Source of the DNA: an uncultured Bacteroidia bacterium
GTDB lineage: Bacteria; Bacteroidota; Bacteroidia; Bacteroidales; UBA932
DNA length: 64,000 nucleotides
Reading direction: 5' to 3'
Assembly: GCA_902788175.1 (NCBI GenBank)
Contig: CADAJF010000003.1
Coordinates: 1 to 64,000 of the forward strand
Shown here: piece after piece, positions 49,085 through 58,243 of the stretch
Position numbering within the stretch: position 1 is the first letter of the stretch
Layout: the number at the start of each line of letters is the position of its first letter
Notes under the pieces: model-generated
Told to the model about the DNA's origin: nothing
Database searches by the model: none
Seen by the model: the letters and a program-made list of their open reading frames with translations, nothing else
Position numbers and translations under genes: made by a program

Positions 49085-50103
49085 CCGAAGAAGCTGTTGA
49101 GGGCGTTTTCTACATAAGCGGCTGCTGCATCCGCAGAAGGGATATCCGTGCCAATAAGGAGTTTTCCCCCCGCAGCGTTCTCATGCCCGCCGCCATGGAA
49201 ATAACCGGCGGCCAGCTGCTGGGCCGATGTTCCCTTTTTCGAGCGTACGGAAACCCGGAAGCGGTCCTTCTCCTCTTTCAGGAGGATGCTGAGCCTTACT
49301 TCGGCGATGCTGAGGGGCACGTTGACCAGGCCTTCGGCTTCTCCTTCGCGAAGGTCGAAGCGCTGCTGGATGTCGCTGGTGAGGAGCATGTAGGCGGCCC
49401 CGCAGGGGAGGATGTGCAGCCCCTCGTTTTGCATGTATCCCATCAGGCGCACCCTGTTCTGGCGGTACTGCTGGTAGATTTGCTCCAGCAGGGCGTCGCG
49501 GTTAACCCCGCCGGAAATCAGTTCCGAGGCCATCCGGAAGGTGGAGGGGAAGACGGAATTGGCAAAATTGTTGGTGTCCGTGGTCATGCCGGCCATGAGC
49601 GAGGTGCCAATCTCCCCGGTAACAGGAGCCCCCATGGCCTTGAGTATCCAGTATAGCAGCTCACTGGCCGATGAAACCTCCGGTGTGGAAAAGACCAGGC
49701 TGAAGCTGGCCGATTCCGGGTTCAGGTGATGGTCGATGAGGACCTTGGGGGCGGGGGAGGCCTCCAGGAAGGGCTGCAAGGCCTCCGTGCGGGAGAACCC
49801 GTTGCAGTCCAAAAGGAAGACCAGGTCCGCTTCCCGGACGGCGGCCTGCGCCTGGGCGGGTTGACTGTCATGGAAATGATAGCAGAGCTTCCCGGGCAGC
49901 AGGAAGCGGAGATTCTCCGCGGGGCTGTCTGAAAAGACGCAGCTGACCGTCTTTCCCGGAAGGGACTGCAGGTACAGGGCCAGCGCGGCGGTAGAGCCCA
50001 GGGCATCCCCGTCCGGGCGCGTATGGCCCACCACGGCCACCCGGCTGGCGTTTTGCACCAGGGCGGCGAGTGCCTCTATGCGGTCTGAAGGGATGCTATT
50101 CAT
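49081..50103 (-). CDS. nrnA: DHH-family oligoribonuclease / pAp phosphatase
   Basis: 340 aa from ATG 50103. N-terminal DHH domain with VVGHTRPDGDALGSTAAL (metal site), LDCNGFSR and VLIDHHLNP, then AGMTTDTNNFANS; C-terminal DHHA1 domain ends with the RNA-binding GGGHENAAGG. It degrades nano-RNA and dephosphorylates 3',5'-pAp. First gene of a six-gene minus-strand operon. Confidence 0.88.
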   Translation of the reverse strand: MNSIPSDRIEALAALVQNASRVAVVGHTRPDGDALGSTAALALYLQSLPGKTVSCVFSDSPAENLRFLLPGKLCYHFHDSQPAQAQAAVREADLVFLLDCNGFSRTEALQPFLEASPAPKVLIDHHLNPESASFSLVFSTPEVSSASELLYWILKAMGAPVTGEIGTSLMAGMTTDTNNFANSVFPSTFRMASELISGGVNRDALLEQIYQQYRQNRVRLMGYMQNEGLHILPCGAAYMLLTSDIQQRFDLREGEAEGLVNVPLSIAEVRLSILLKEEKDRFRVSVRSKKGTSAQQLAAGYFHGGGHENAAGGKLLIGTDIPSADAAAAYVENALNSFFG

Positions 50104-50166
50104 GGGCAATGCTCATTTGCGATGGCAAATTTACAAAAGATTATTGCTTTTGAGAAATGATTTTGT

Positions 50167-50174
50167 TAACTTTG
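50167..50174 (+). promoter_or_regulatory. -7 box (TAACTTTG) of the 50210 operon
   Basis: Exact TAnnTTTG match, 35 bp before ATG 50210, leaving a leader of about 30 nt. Confidence 0.6.
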
Positions 50175-50209
50175 TCGGAAGTTTGGAAAATTATAAAAAA
50201 CTAACCATA

Positions 50210-50911
50210 ATGAACAAAAGCGTCAAAATCATCCTTGAGGTTATTCTGGCAGCCCTTATCTGCCTTCTCACGTGGCTTACTGTCAAGAGCATTCAGAAGC
50301 CCGTCAACTTCAAAAACGAGCTTAAGGCCCGTTCCCAGGTTGGCATCCAGCGTCTAAAGGACATCCGTACCCTTCAGGTCGCTTTCAAGAGTGTCAACGG
50401 CCGTTTCAGCCCCACCCTGGACTCCCTGAAAATGTTCTATGAGAATGGCCAGATGGACATTATCATGCAAATCGGCTCGCACGATGACTCCATTGCCGTA
50501 GCCAACACGGATGCCATCAAGAAAGCCAACAAGAAGCTCAAACCCGAAGAGATTACGGAAAAACTGAAGGAAGCCTATGCAGCCGGCCAGAAGGTTGTCT
50601 TCTCCTCCGTCACCAAGATGGCAGTGAAAGATACCCTCTTCACCCACCGCCCGGATTTCTGCATCGACTCCCTCTTCTATATCCCCTTCTCCGGCAAGCA
50701 GCTCGTGGAGATGGAGTCCGCCATCAAGACGGTTTCCGGTGTACAGGTCCCCCTGTTTGAGGCCCGCATGCCTTACAAGGCCCTGTGCATGGGCATGGAC
50801 AACCAGCTCCGCATCAACAAGGATGCAGAGTGCCGTGACCAGAACCGCTACGAAGGCCTCCAGGTGGGTAGCATCACCGCCCCCAACAACAACGCCGGTA
50901 ACTGGGAGTAG
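50210..50911 (+). CDS. Membrane-anchored protein of unknown function
   Basis: 233 aa. One N-terminal membrane helix (about 6-26, IILEVILAALICLLTWLTV) with a short cytoplasmic start, then a soluble periplasmic domain containing a helical region (FSPTLDSLKMFYENGQMDII) and a Lys-rich segment. It looks like a Bacteroidota-wide conserved protein encoded next to DUF3822 and rsmD. No function assigned. Confidence 0.75.
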   Translation: MNKSVKIILEVILAALICLLTWLTVKSIQKPVNFKNELKARSQVGIQRLKDIRTLQVAFKSVNGRFSPTLDSLKMFYENGQMDIIMQIGSHDDSIAVANTDAIKKANKKLKPEEITEKLKEAYAAGQKVVFSSVTKMAVKDTLFTHRPDFCIDSLFYIPFSGKQLVEMESAIKTVSGVQVPLFEARMPYKALCMGMDNQLRINKDAECRDQNRYEGLQVGSITAPNNNAGNWE

Positions 50912-50919
50912 TCCTCTCT

Positions 50920-51612
50920 ATGGACCAGGCCCATACCGCATATACAGGGATATCCATTCAAGTTTCCTTGAGTGGATATTCTTTTAAGGTCTATGCCTCG
51001 GAAGCGCTTGTTCAGCGCTCCGGCTGGATGGGTATGGAACACCTGTTCACCACCCCGGAATTCCAGCGGCGCTACAACCGGGTGGAGGTTTCCCTTCTCA
51101 CCCCCAAGGTGGCGCTGGTCCCGGAACCTTTTTACAATCCCGGCACGGCACGCTCCGCCCTGGAAGAGGTGGTGCGGCTACAGGAAGGGGACCTTGTAGA
51201 GTCCGTTCCCGTCCCTTCGCAGGCCGGGGTGCTGCTCTTTTCCAATACCATCGGGGAATCGCTTTCGCGCGTCATTTCCCAGACGGTACTGCCCGCCTCG
51301 GGCGCCCCTGTCCGCGTGCTGCCGGAGATGTATTACCTGCTGTGCCAGCTGGACTCCCTGCCGGAGTACAACAAGATTGTAGCTTCCTGGCGGGACGGCT
51401 GGCTGCACCTGGTCATTGCCCAGGGCCGCAGCCTCAGGCTCGCCAATGTCTTCCAGGCACCGGATTTCACCACGGCGCAGTACTTCCTCTTCCTTTGCAT
51501 GAAGCGCCTGCAGCTGAATCCGGAAGTGTCCACCGTCTGTTTCCGCACCCCGCTGGAGCCGGAGGCGGAAATGTCCCTGTACCGTTATTTTAAAGGAGTG
51601 GTCCAGCTATGA
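50920..51612 (+). CDS. DUF3822-family protein
   Basis: 230 aa. DUF3822 proteins are a Bacteroidota family with an actin/FtsA-like (ribonuclease H) fold, usually encoded directly upstream of rsmD, as here. Visible blocks are EVSLLTPKVALVPEPFYNP, LYLL-type segments VLPEMYYLLCQLD and AQYFLFLCMKRLQLNPE. The 4-bp overlap with rsmD argues for a joint role, perhaps in coordinating ribosome or CoA metabolism genes; this is inference. Confidence 0.8.
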   Translation: MDQAHTAYTGISIQVSLSGYSFKVYASEALVQRSGWMGMEHLFTTPEFQRRYNRVEVSLLTPKVALVPEPFYNPGTARSALEEVVRLQEGDLVESVPVPSQAGVLLFSNTIGESLSRVISQTVLPASGAPVRVLPEMYYLLCQLDSLPEYNKIVASWRDGWLHLVIAQGRSLRLANVFQAPDFTTAQYFLFLCMKRLQLNPEVSTVCFRTPLEPEAEMSLYRYFKGVVQL

Positions 51613-52139
51613 GGATTATCGGCGGAACCTTAAAGGGAAAAGTGATACTTCCGCCGGCGGGTTACAAGGCGCGCCCCACCACGGACTATGCCAAGGAAGG
51701 CCTTTTCAACATCCTGGACAACGAATACGAGTTCCAAGACCTGAAGGTGCTGGACCTGTTCGGCGGCACCGGTTCCATTGCGTTTGAGTTTGCCTCCCGC
51801 GGTGCTGCGCGCGTTTATTGCGTGGAGATGGCCCGGGAAAACGCTACCTTCATCAAGACGGAGGCGGCCCGCCTGGGGCTGGGGAACGTGACCATGGTAC
51901 GGGACAATGTCTTCGATTTCCTGCCCATCTGCCGCGAAAAATTTGATATCGTTTTCGCAGACCCCCCTTACGCGCTGGAAGGCATTGAGCGCCTGCCGGA
52001 TTTGGTTTTTTCCGCCGGCATCCTGCACCCGGAGCGCTATTTTATCCTGGAACACGGGGCAGAGCATTCCTTTACGGCCCATCCCCGTTTTGTAAAAGAA
52101 CGCCGTTACGGGCGCGTACACTTTAGTTTTTTTGAGTAA
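51609..52139 (+). CDS. rsmD: 16S rRNA (guanine-966-N2) methyltransferase
   Basis: 176 aa. RNA-methyltransferase signature MRIIGGTLKGKVILPP at the N-terminus, RPTTDYAKEGLFNIL, SAM motif VLDLFGGTGSIAFEFASRGA and catalytic DPPY (IVFADPPYALEG). Overlaps DUF3822 upstream by 4 bp and cstA downstream by 1 bp. Confidence 0.94.
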   Translation: MRIIGGTLKGKVILPPAGYKARPTTDYAKEGLFNILDNEYEFQDLKVLDLFGGTGSIAFEFASRGAARVYCVEMARENATFIKTEAARLGLGNVTMVRDNVFDFLPICREKFDIVFADPPYALEGIERLPDLVFSAGILHPERYFILEHGAEHSFTAHPRFVKERRYGRVHFSFFE

Positions 52140-53605
52140 TGTACAGTTTCCTTATCAGTATCGCCGCCCTGATGCTAGGCTATCTGGTTTACGGTGCATT
52201 CGTAGAGCGGATGTTCGGCCCGGATCCGCGTCGCAAAACCCCGGCCGTAGAGAAAGCGGACGGGGTGGACTTCATTGTCATGCCTTCCTGGAAGGTGTTT
52301 ATGATCCAGTTCCTGAACATAGCCGGAACAGGGCCCATCTTCGGGGCCATCATGGGCGCCAAGTTTGGCCCGGCCAGCTTTCTGTGGATAGTGCTGGGCT
52401 GCATTTTCGCCGGTGCCGTACACGACTACCTGAGCGGCATGCTCTCCATGCGGCACGGGGGCGTGGGCCTGCCGGAGCTGGTAGGCACTTATCTGGGCCG
52501 TACCACCCGTACGGTGATGCTGGTCTTTTCCGTCCTTCTGCTGGTGATGGTGGGTGCGGTGTTCGTGTACTCGCCGGCCGTCATCCTGGGCGGTATGGCC
52601 GGAGACGGCAGCCGTACGGCCATCATGATCTGGGTGGCGGTGGTGTTCGTGTATTATATAGTAGCCACGCTCCTTCCCATTGATAAGATTATCGGCCGCA
52701 TCTATCCGCTCTTTGCGGTGGCGCTGCTGTTTATGGCTGCGGGCCTGCTGGTGTGCCTTTTTATCAAATGGCCCTCGCTGCCGGAGTTCTGGGACGGCTT
52801 TTCCGGCTATACCCGGATGACGGGCATCGCAGACCAGCCCATTTTCCCCTGCCTGTTCATCACCATCGCATGCGGGGCCATCAGCGGCTTCCATGCTACG
52901 CAAAGCCCCCTGATGGCGCGCTGCCTGAGCAATGAGAAACTGGGGCGCCCCATCTTCTACGGCTCCATGATTACGGAGGGCCTGGTGGCCCTTGTGTGGG
53001 CTGCCGTGGCCTCCTGGTTCTTCTATGACAATGGCGCTGCCCAACTGGGTATTGCTGCCAATTCTGCCGCCCCTGCAGTGGTGACGGCCGTTTCCAAGAG
53101 CTGGCTGGGCGCCGTCGGTGGCGTACTGGCCATACTGGGCGTGGTGGCGGCTCCCATCACTTCCGGAGATACCGCCTTCCGCAGCGCCCGCCTCATCATC
53201 GCCGATTTCCTCCACCTGGAGCAGAAGAGCCTTGTCAAGCGTCTGTATATCGCCGTGCCGCTTTTTGCCGGATCGGCCCTCCTGCTTTGGTACAATATGG
53301 CGGATGCTGACGGCTTCAACACCATCTGGCGCTATTTTGGCTGGAGCAACCAGGCGCTGTCGGTGTTCACGCTCTGGACCCTTACCGTCTATCTGGCCCG
53401 CAGCAAGGGCGGCATGTGGCACCTTGTCACCCTCCTGCCGGCCCTTCTCATGACCTCCGTCTGCACCACCTTCATCCTGGTGGACAAGGTGGGCGTGGGC
53501 CTTTCCGCCGGCACTGCACCCTGGATCGGCCTGGCAACCTTTGCAGTTTCGGCAATTTTGTTCTATCTTTGGAAAAATCGCTCCACGCAAGTCGAATCAA
53601 AATAA
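52139..53605 (+). CDS. cstA: Carbon starvation protein A-type transporter
   Basis: 488 aa with about 13 membrane helices, the short form common in Bacteroidota. The CstA signature FIVMPSWKVFMIQFLNIAGT, PIFGAIMGAKFGPASFLWIV and GAVHDYLSGMLSMRHGG are clear. CstA-type carriers import peptides or pyruvate and are usually carbon-controlled. TAATG overlap with rsmD. Confidence 0.9.
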   Translation: MYSFLISIAALMLGYLVYGAFVERMFGPDPRRKTPAVEKADGVDFIVMPSWKVFMIQFLNIAGTGPIFGAIMGAKFGPASFLWIVLGCIFAGAVHDYLSGMLSMRHGGVGLPELVGTYLGRTTRTVMLVFSVLLLVMVGAVFVYSPAVILGGMAGDGSRTAIMIWVAVVFVYYIVATLLPIDKIIGRIYPLFAVALLFMAAGLLVCLFIKWPSLPEFWDGFSGYTRMTGIADQPIFPCLFITIACGAISGFHATQSPLMARCLSNEKLGRPIFYGSMITEGLVALVWAAVASWFFYDNGAAQLGIAANSAAPAVVTAVSKSWLGAVGGVLAILGVVAAPITSGDTAFRSARLIIADFLHLEQKSLVKRLYIAVPLFAGSALLLWYNMADADGFNTIWRYFGWSNQALSVFTLWTLTVYLARSKGGMWHLVTLLPALLMTSVCTTFILVDKVGVGLSAGTAPWIGLATFAVSAILFYLWKNRSTQVESK

Positions 53606-53614
53606 ATACTGCAT

Positions 53615-55252
53615 ATGTTAGATAACGAAAGAGGCCTGTATGTGGCCCACTGTGAAAACGGCCCCCTCTCCCTGGTGGGGAAAATGATCAACCGTCACGG
53701 ACTTATCGCCGGCGCCACCGGTACGGGTAAAACCGTCACGCTGCAGGTGCTCGCAGAGACTTTCTGCCAGGCCGGCATTCCCTGTTTCATGGCAGACATG
53801 AAGGGAGACCTGAGCGGCATTTCGCAAGCGGGTAAGCTCTCCTCCTTCATAGAGAAGCGCCTGCCGGAGTTCGGCATAGGGGATCCCCAGTTCCAGAGCT
53901 GCCCGGTGCGCTTTTTCGATGTTTATGGTGAGCAAGGGCACCCCATGCGCTCCACCATTTCCCGCATGGGCCCGGACATGCTGGGCCGCCTGATGGAGCT
54001 CAACGAGACCCAGACAGGTGTCCTCAATATCGTTTTCCGTATCGCCGATGACAACGGCCTGCTCCTGATAGACCTCAAGGACCTTCGCGCCATGCTCAAC
54101 TTCGTGGGGCAGAATGCAGCGGAATATACCCTCAAGTACGGCAATGTGTCAACGGCCTCGGTGGGCGCCATCCAGCGTGCGCTCCTCACTCTGGAAAATC
54201 AGGGCGCGGAAAAATTCTTCGGAGAGCCGGATTTTGACATCTATGACCTGCTGCAGTGTGAGGCCGGCAAGGGCATCATGAATGTGCTGGCCGCAGACCG
54301 CCTCATGCTCCAGCCCAAACTCTATTCCACCTTCCTGCTGTGGCTCCTGTCAGAGCTTTACGCCACGCTCCCGGAGGTAGGGGACATGGACCTTCCCAAG
54401 CTGGTCTTCTTCTTCGACGAGGCCCACATGCTCTTCGAAGGCACCTCCAAGGCCCTCACGGACAAGATCGAGCAGGTAATCCGCCTCATCCGTTCCAAGG
54501 GTGTGGGCATTTACTTCATCACCCAGAGCCCCACGGACATCCCGGCCAATATCCTGGGCCAGCTGGGCAACCGCGTGCAGCATGCCCTCCGCGCCTATAG
54601 CCCGCAGGACCAGAAAGCCGTGCGTGTGGCCGCCGATACCTTCCGCACCAACCCCTCCTTCGACACCTACAATACGCTGCTGGAACTGGGAACCGGCGAG
54701 GCCCTGGTCTCCTTCCTGGACGAAAAGGGTGCCCCCGCCATTGTGGAGCGCGCCAAAATTCTCTTCCCCTTAAGCCAGATTGGCGCCATCACGGAAGACC
54801 AGCGGGCAGAGATTATCAAGCGCAGCCGCCTCTGGGGCCGATACGACAACCCCATCGACCGCGAAAGCGCTTATGAGATTCTCACCGCCGCCTATGCAGA
54901 GGTAGAGCGCCAGAAAGCAGAGCTGGAGGCCCAGGCCCAGGCAGAAAAGGAGGCCGTCCAGCGCGCCAAGGAGGAAGCCAAGGCTGCCAAAGAGGCCGAA
55001 AAGGCAGAGAAGGAGAAGGCCAAAAAGGCCAAGAACAGTATCGGCTCCAAGGTGCTCAAGTCCATCATCACCGCCATTACAGGCGTTGCAGCCACCGCCG
55101 CGGCGGACGCCGTTACGGGCAAAATCACCGGCACCAAGAAAAAGAGCACCACCTCTACCGGCAAGAAAGCCATCACCAAGGCCACCAAGAGCGCTACCAA
55201 CACCCTTACCAAGGAGCTCACCCGCTCCATCCTGGGAAACCTGATTAAATAA
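53615..55252 (+). CDS. HerA/VirB4-like ATPase (DUF853 family)
   Basis: 545 aa. P-loop AGATGTGKTVTLQ (about 33-45), Walker B LVFFFDEAHMLF, then an arginine-finger-like HALRAYSPQDQKAV. About residues 430-475 form an Ala/Glu/Lys-rich coiled coil and the tail is basic and Thr/Lys-rich (KKKSTTSTGKKAITKATK). It resembles E. coli YjgR, a HerA-like helicase relative of unknown role. Only the P-loop ATPase call is firm. Its 3' end overlaps the convergent radical-SAM gene by 8 bp. Confidence 0.85.
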   Translation: MLDNERGLYVAHCENGPLSLVGKMINRHGLIAGATGTGKTVTLQVLAETFCQAGIPCFMADMKGDLSGISQAGKLSSFIEKRLPEFGIGDPQFQSCPVRFFDVYGEQGHPMRSTISRMGPDMLGRLMELNETQTGVLNIVFRIADDNGLLLIDLKDLRAMLNFVGQNAAEYTLKYGNVSTASVGAIQRALLTLENQGAEKFFGEPDFDIYDLLQCEAGKGIMNVLAADRLMLQPKLYSTFLLWLLSELYATLPEVGDMDLPKLVFFFDEAHMLFEGTSKALTDKIEQVIRLIRSKGVGIYFITQSPTDIPANILGQLGNRVQHALRAYSPQDQKAVRVAADTFRTNPSFDTYNTLLELGTGEALVSFLDEKGAPAIVERAKILFPLSQIGAITEDQRAEIIKRSRLWGRYDNPIDRESAYEILTAAYAEVERQKAELEAQAQAEKEAVQRAKEEAKAAKEAEKAEKEKAKKAKNSIGSKVLKSIITAITGVAATAAADAVTGKITGTKKKSTTSTGKKAITKATKSATNTLTKELTRSILGNLIK

Positions 55253-56297
55253 GGGTCTTCCTGTAGTGGCACTGAAGAACTTCCTGTGAACGGCCATGCC
55301 AGTTGTGCATGCCGTTCCCCAGGCAGTTGCGCCACTGCTTGCAATCCTTGCAAAGGCCGGTTTGGGCCCAGCTGCGGTCTCGGAAGGGCTGGAAGCGTGT
55401 CTGCCACACTTCCCAGAGGCTGTCCTGGTAAATATTTCCCTGTGAAAAACGGTCCCGGTCTATATTGGGGCAGGCGCAGATGCGTCCGTCAATCAGGACG
55501 GAGGCAATGTTTACGCCGGCATGGCAGAAATAGCGGGTGTCGCGGACCTTCTGCTCATAGGAGCCCAGATAGCCTTCGCAGCTGAAGGTGAGCTTCATGG
55601 GACCGCCCTTTTCGCGATGCTGCCGGATAAATTCCAGCAGGGAGACAAACTCGGCGGGGGAGAGTTGCATGTCCGGGTCATTAGCAGCCCTGCCTATGGG
55701 AATGACGGTGAAAAAGCGCCACTGCTTGAGTCCCAGCTCACGGAGGATATTGTACATGCGGGGAAGCTCCGCAAGGTTTCTCTTGTTCACGCAGGTGACT
55801 ACGTCTGCGTTCAGGCGCGGGTCTCTTGCAAAAGCCTCGATGGCGCGCAGCGCCCGGCGGTAACTGCCGGGAATGCCGCGCATCCATTCGTGGGAGGCTT
55901 CCAGGCCGTCCAGGCTCACGGTGACCGCCCCCATTCCGGCATCCATCAGCTTCAGGTGCATGGCGTCGTCGTAGAGCCAGCCGTTGGAGACCATGCCCCA
56001 GAGCAGCTCCCTTGAGCGCAGTTCCCGGCCAATTTCCAGGATATCCGGCCGAAGCAGGGGCTCGCCTCCTGTTAACACCACGGAAAAATGGGCGGGACGT
56101 TCTCCCGGCGGGATGGTGTCCACCGCCTTCAGGAAGTCTTCTAAAGGCATGTCCTTTTCCGGGGCGGCCATGCCGCAGTCGCTGCCACAGTGGCGGCAGC
56201 GGAAGTTGCAGCGGGTGGTACACTCCCAGAAGAGGTAGCTAAGCTCGTGGACTTTGATCTCGTTGTCTCGCAGCAGGCGGAAAAGGAAGGGATTCAC
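55245..56297 (-). CDS. Radical SAM/SPASM enzyme of the lipoprotein-linked (rSAM_w_lipo) type
   Basis: 350 aa from GTG 56297. The cluster motif CxxxCxxC is in CNFRCRHC (residues 30-37), after the typical HELSYLFWECTTR. SAM-binding VLTGGEPLLRPD and a C-terminal SPASM-like cysteine set (ICACPNIDRDR, CKDCKQWRNCLGNGMHNWHG) are present. This matches the TIGR04133-type enzymes found next to a small lipoprotein, as here. The modification and its target are not known. GTG 56297 is chosen because a TATATTTG box at 56310-56317 lies just upstream; the open frame to 56444 precedes that promoter. Confidence 0.85.
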   Translation of the reverse strand: MNPFLFRLLRDNEIKVHELSYLFWECTTRCNFRCRHCGSDCGMAAPEKDMPLEDFLKAVDTIPPGERPAHFSVVLTGGEPLLRPDILEIGRELRSRELLWGMVSNGWLYDDAMHLKLMDAGMGAVTVSLDGLEASHEWMRGIPGSYRRALRAIEAFARDPRLNADVVTCVNKRNLAELPRMYNILRELGLKQWRFFTVIPIGRAANDPDMQLSPAEFVSLLEFIRQHREKGGPMKLTFSCEGYLGSYEQKVRDTRYFCHAGVNIASVLIDGRICACPNIDRDRFSQGNIYQDSLWEVWQTRFQPFRDRSWAQTGLCKDCKQWRNCLGNGMHNWHGRSQEVLQCHYRKTLI

Positions 56298-56309
56298 AGG
56301 CGTTTTTTG

Positions 56310-56317
56310 CAAATATA
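56310..56317 (-). promoter_or_regulatory. -7 box (TATATTTG) of the radical-SAM gene
   Basis: Exact TAnnTTTG match on the minus strand, 12 bp before GTG 56297. It sets the start of the enzyme and is divergent to the lipoprotein promoter about 100 bp away. Confidence 0.55.
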
Positions 56318-56415
56318 ACCCTCTTTTTGGCACAAACTTGCATTTGGCCTCATTTTTTTTTGCGGCCCATGGTGCAAGAAACAGCCAACCTGCGGGTTTA
56401 TTTCGTGAGAAAACG

Positions 56416-56423
56416 TATCTTTG
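56416..56423 (+). promoter_or_regulatory. -7 box (TATCTTTG) of the lipoprotein-barrel operon
   Basis: Exact TAnnTTTG match with only 4 bp between its last base and the ATG at 56428. The transcript is predicted to start at the start codon. Confidence 0.55.
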
Positions 56424-56427
56424 CGCT

Positions 56428-56811
56428 ATGAAATGCTTGCACAATCTTCTTAAGGGGCTTTCCCTTACGGGCGCGCTCTTTGCCTTTCAGGCCTGCTACG
56501 GCATGCCTGAACCTTCTCTCTACGATGAACGCGGAGAAGCGTCCATGTCCTTTGCCCTCGTTTCCCGGGCCACGGGTGAACCCCTCGAAGGCATCCGCAT
56601 ATTGGGAGGAACCCATTATGGCGGCAATAAGGATGAACTGGGTGTTACCGGGCCCGACGGAAAGTGCCAGGTGAGTATTCCCTATCAAAGGAACGTAATC
56701 GGTCCTTTTATCACCTTCGAAGACCCTGAAGGGAAGTTTGCAGTGAAAGACACCAGCCTGGCAGATCTCAGGGAAAGGGAGATTGTGGTAAAGTTGTATC
56801 CTGCTTTATGA
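56428..56811 (+). CDS. Radical-SAM-associated lipoprotein (lipo_with_rSAM type)
   Basis: 127 aa. Signal MKCLHNLLKGLSLTGALFAF with lipid Cys in FQACYGMPEP; the CYGxP start of the mature protein is the hallmark of the TIGR04134-type partner of the adjacent radical SAM enzyme. The mature part resembles a small carboxypeptidase-regulatory-like sandwich: FALVSRATGEPLEGIRI, ELGVTGPDGKCQVSIP, VKDTSLADLREREIVVKL. Cotranscribed with the barrel gene (ATGA overlap). Confidence 0.82.
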   Translation: MKCLHNLLKGLSLTGALFAFQACYGMPEPSLYDERGEASMSFALVSRATGEPLEGIRILGGTHYGGNKDELGVTGPDGKCQVSIPYQRNVIGPFITFEDPEGKFAVKDTSLADLREREIVVKLYPAL

Positions 56812-57437
56812 GAGCGCGGCTTCTGGCTGCCGCTCTTTTGCTGACGGTGGCTCCGGCAGCTTTCTCCCAGGAGGAGGAAGCTGCGCTCCCCGCTTTCCGG
56901 AAAAGCTATTCCATTGAACTGGGCACCGGCCTCCCCCCGCTGCACATGTCCCTGATGCCCTCTCGTGCTGTAAAGGATGCCTATGCCCAAAAGGGCCAGT
57001 CCGTGAGTTCCGGACAGACCTTTTATCCAGTAATCAGCCTCACCGGAACGGTGCGCACAAGCCGCAAGTCGGAGCATACGCTTACTGCCGGGCTTTCCTG
57101 GTGCTTTCACCCCGTTACCCGGTATGGTGTTTTTGGAACGGACCCTGATGGGAAACCAAGGTACGACTTAAGCGACGGCTCACCGGCCGGTTGGGAGCAT
57201 TCCTCTCCCGTCTTTACGCTCACCTGGCATTGGCGGCATCTGTGGAATCCGGACGGCAAAGTGGTGGCTTACAGCGGCGTGGGCGCGGGATTTCCCTTTA
57301 TGGACGGCTTGTTCCCCCTTCCGTCCGTCACGCCCATCGCCATCCGTTTCGGCGGGACCCACTTGTATGGTTTTGCAGAGTGTACGCTGGGTCCTGTGGC
57401 CAGCATTCTACACGCCGGGCTTGGCTGGAAGTTTTAG
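56808..57437 (+). CDS. Outer-membrane beta-barrel protein linked to the rSAM system
   Basis: 209 aa. Signal peptide MRARLLAAALLLTVAPAAFSQ. Amphipathic strands throughout (HTLTAGLSWCFHP, VFTLTWHWRHLWNP, GKVVAYSGVGAGFPF) and a terminal SILHAGLGWKF are typical of outer-membrane barrels. Translationally coupled to the lipoprotein gene, so it may be its surface partner. Not otherwise recognised. Confidence 0.75.
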   Translation: MRARLLAAALLLTVAPAAFSQEEEAALPAFRKSYSIELGTGLPPLHMSLMPSRAVKDAYAQKGQSVSSGQTFYPVISLTGTVRTSRKSEHTLTAGLSWCFHPVTRYGVFGTDPDGKPRYDLSDGSPAGWEHSSPVFTLTWHWRHLWNPDGKVVAYSGVGAGFPFMDGLFPLPSVTPIAIRFGGTHLYGFAECTLGPVASILHAGLGWKF

Positions 57438-58225
57438 TATCCTTTGGCTTTGGCTTCGTCCCAGAGGGCATCCATCTGGGCCAAGGTCATGTCTTTGAGC
57501 TGCCGGCCGGAGGAGAGGGTCTGCGCCTCCACGTAGTTGAAGCGGCGGCGGAATTTCTCACTGCTGCGGTTCAGGGCGGCTTCCGGCTCTACGCCATAGA
57601 GGCGGGCGGCGTTGAGAACGGCAAAAAGCAGATCCCCGAACTCCATCTCCATCTTCTCTGGACTGCCCGAAGAAACGGCTTCCGAGACTTCCTCCACCTC
57701 TTCCCGTACCTTGGCCCAGACATCCTCCTTTTTCTCCCAGTCAAAGCCGCAGCCGCGGGCCTTCTCCTGCATGGCAAGGGCCTTCAGAAGCGCCGGCATG
57801 GCCTTGGGAATACCGCCCATGATGGTTTTGTTGCCGCCTTTTTCCCGGGCCTTCACCAGTTCCCAGGTATCGGCAATCTCCTTGGCCGATGTCTGTTTGC
57901 CTGCCTCCGGCCCAAAGACGTGCGGATGGCGGAAGACCATTTTGTCACACACCTTGTTCATGCTGTCCGCGATGTCGAAGGCGCCCTCTTCCTCCCCGAT
58001 GCGTGCGTAAAAAAGCATGTGGTACAGCAGGTCGCCGATTTCTTTGGCCGTGCCCTGGCGGTCGCCTTCCAGGATGGTGTCGCTGAGCTCGTATACCTCT
58101 TCCTCCGTGAGGCGGCGGATGCTTTCCATGGTTTGCTCGGCGTTCCAGGGGCATTTCTCCCGCAACGCGTCCATGATGTCCAGTAAGCGGCCGAATGCCG
58201 CCATTTTTTCTTCGCGTGTGTGCAT
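57434..58225 (-). CDS. mazG: Nucleoside triphosphate pyrophosphohydrolase
   Basis: 263 aa with the duplicated MazG fold. Signature blocks are LREKCPWNAEQTMESIRR, the metal-binding TEEEVYELSD and KEIGDLLYHMLFYARIG, then PHVFG and the second domain VEEVSEAVSSG plus EFGDLLFAVLNAARL. It hydrolyses non-canonical NTPs to NMP and PPi. Convergent 4-bp overlap with the barrel gene. Confidence 0.93.
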   Translation of the reverse strand: MHTREEKMAAFGRLLDIMDALREKCPWNAEQTMESIRRLTEEEVYELSDTILEGDRQGTAKEIGDLLYHMLFYARIGEEEGAFDIADSMNKVCDKMVFRHPHVFGPEAGKQTSAKEIADTWELVKAREKGGNKTIMGGIPKAMPALLKALAMQEKARGCGFDWEKKEDVWAKVREEVEEVSEAVSSGSPEKMEMEFGDLLFAVLNAARLYGVEPEAALNRSSEKFRRRFNYVEAQTLSSGRQLKDMTLAQMDALWDEAKAKGY

Positions 58226-58243
58226 ATCTGTGACTTAAGGCTG

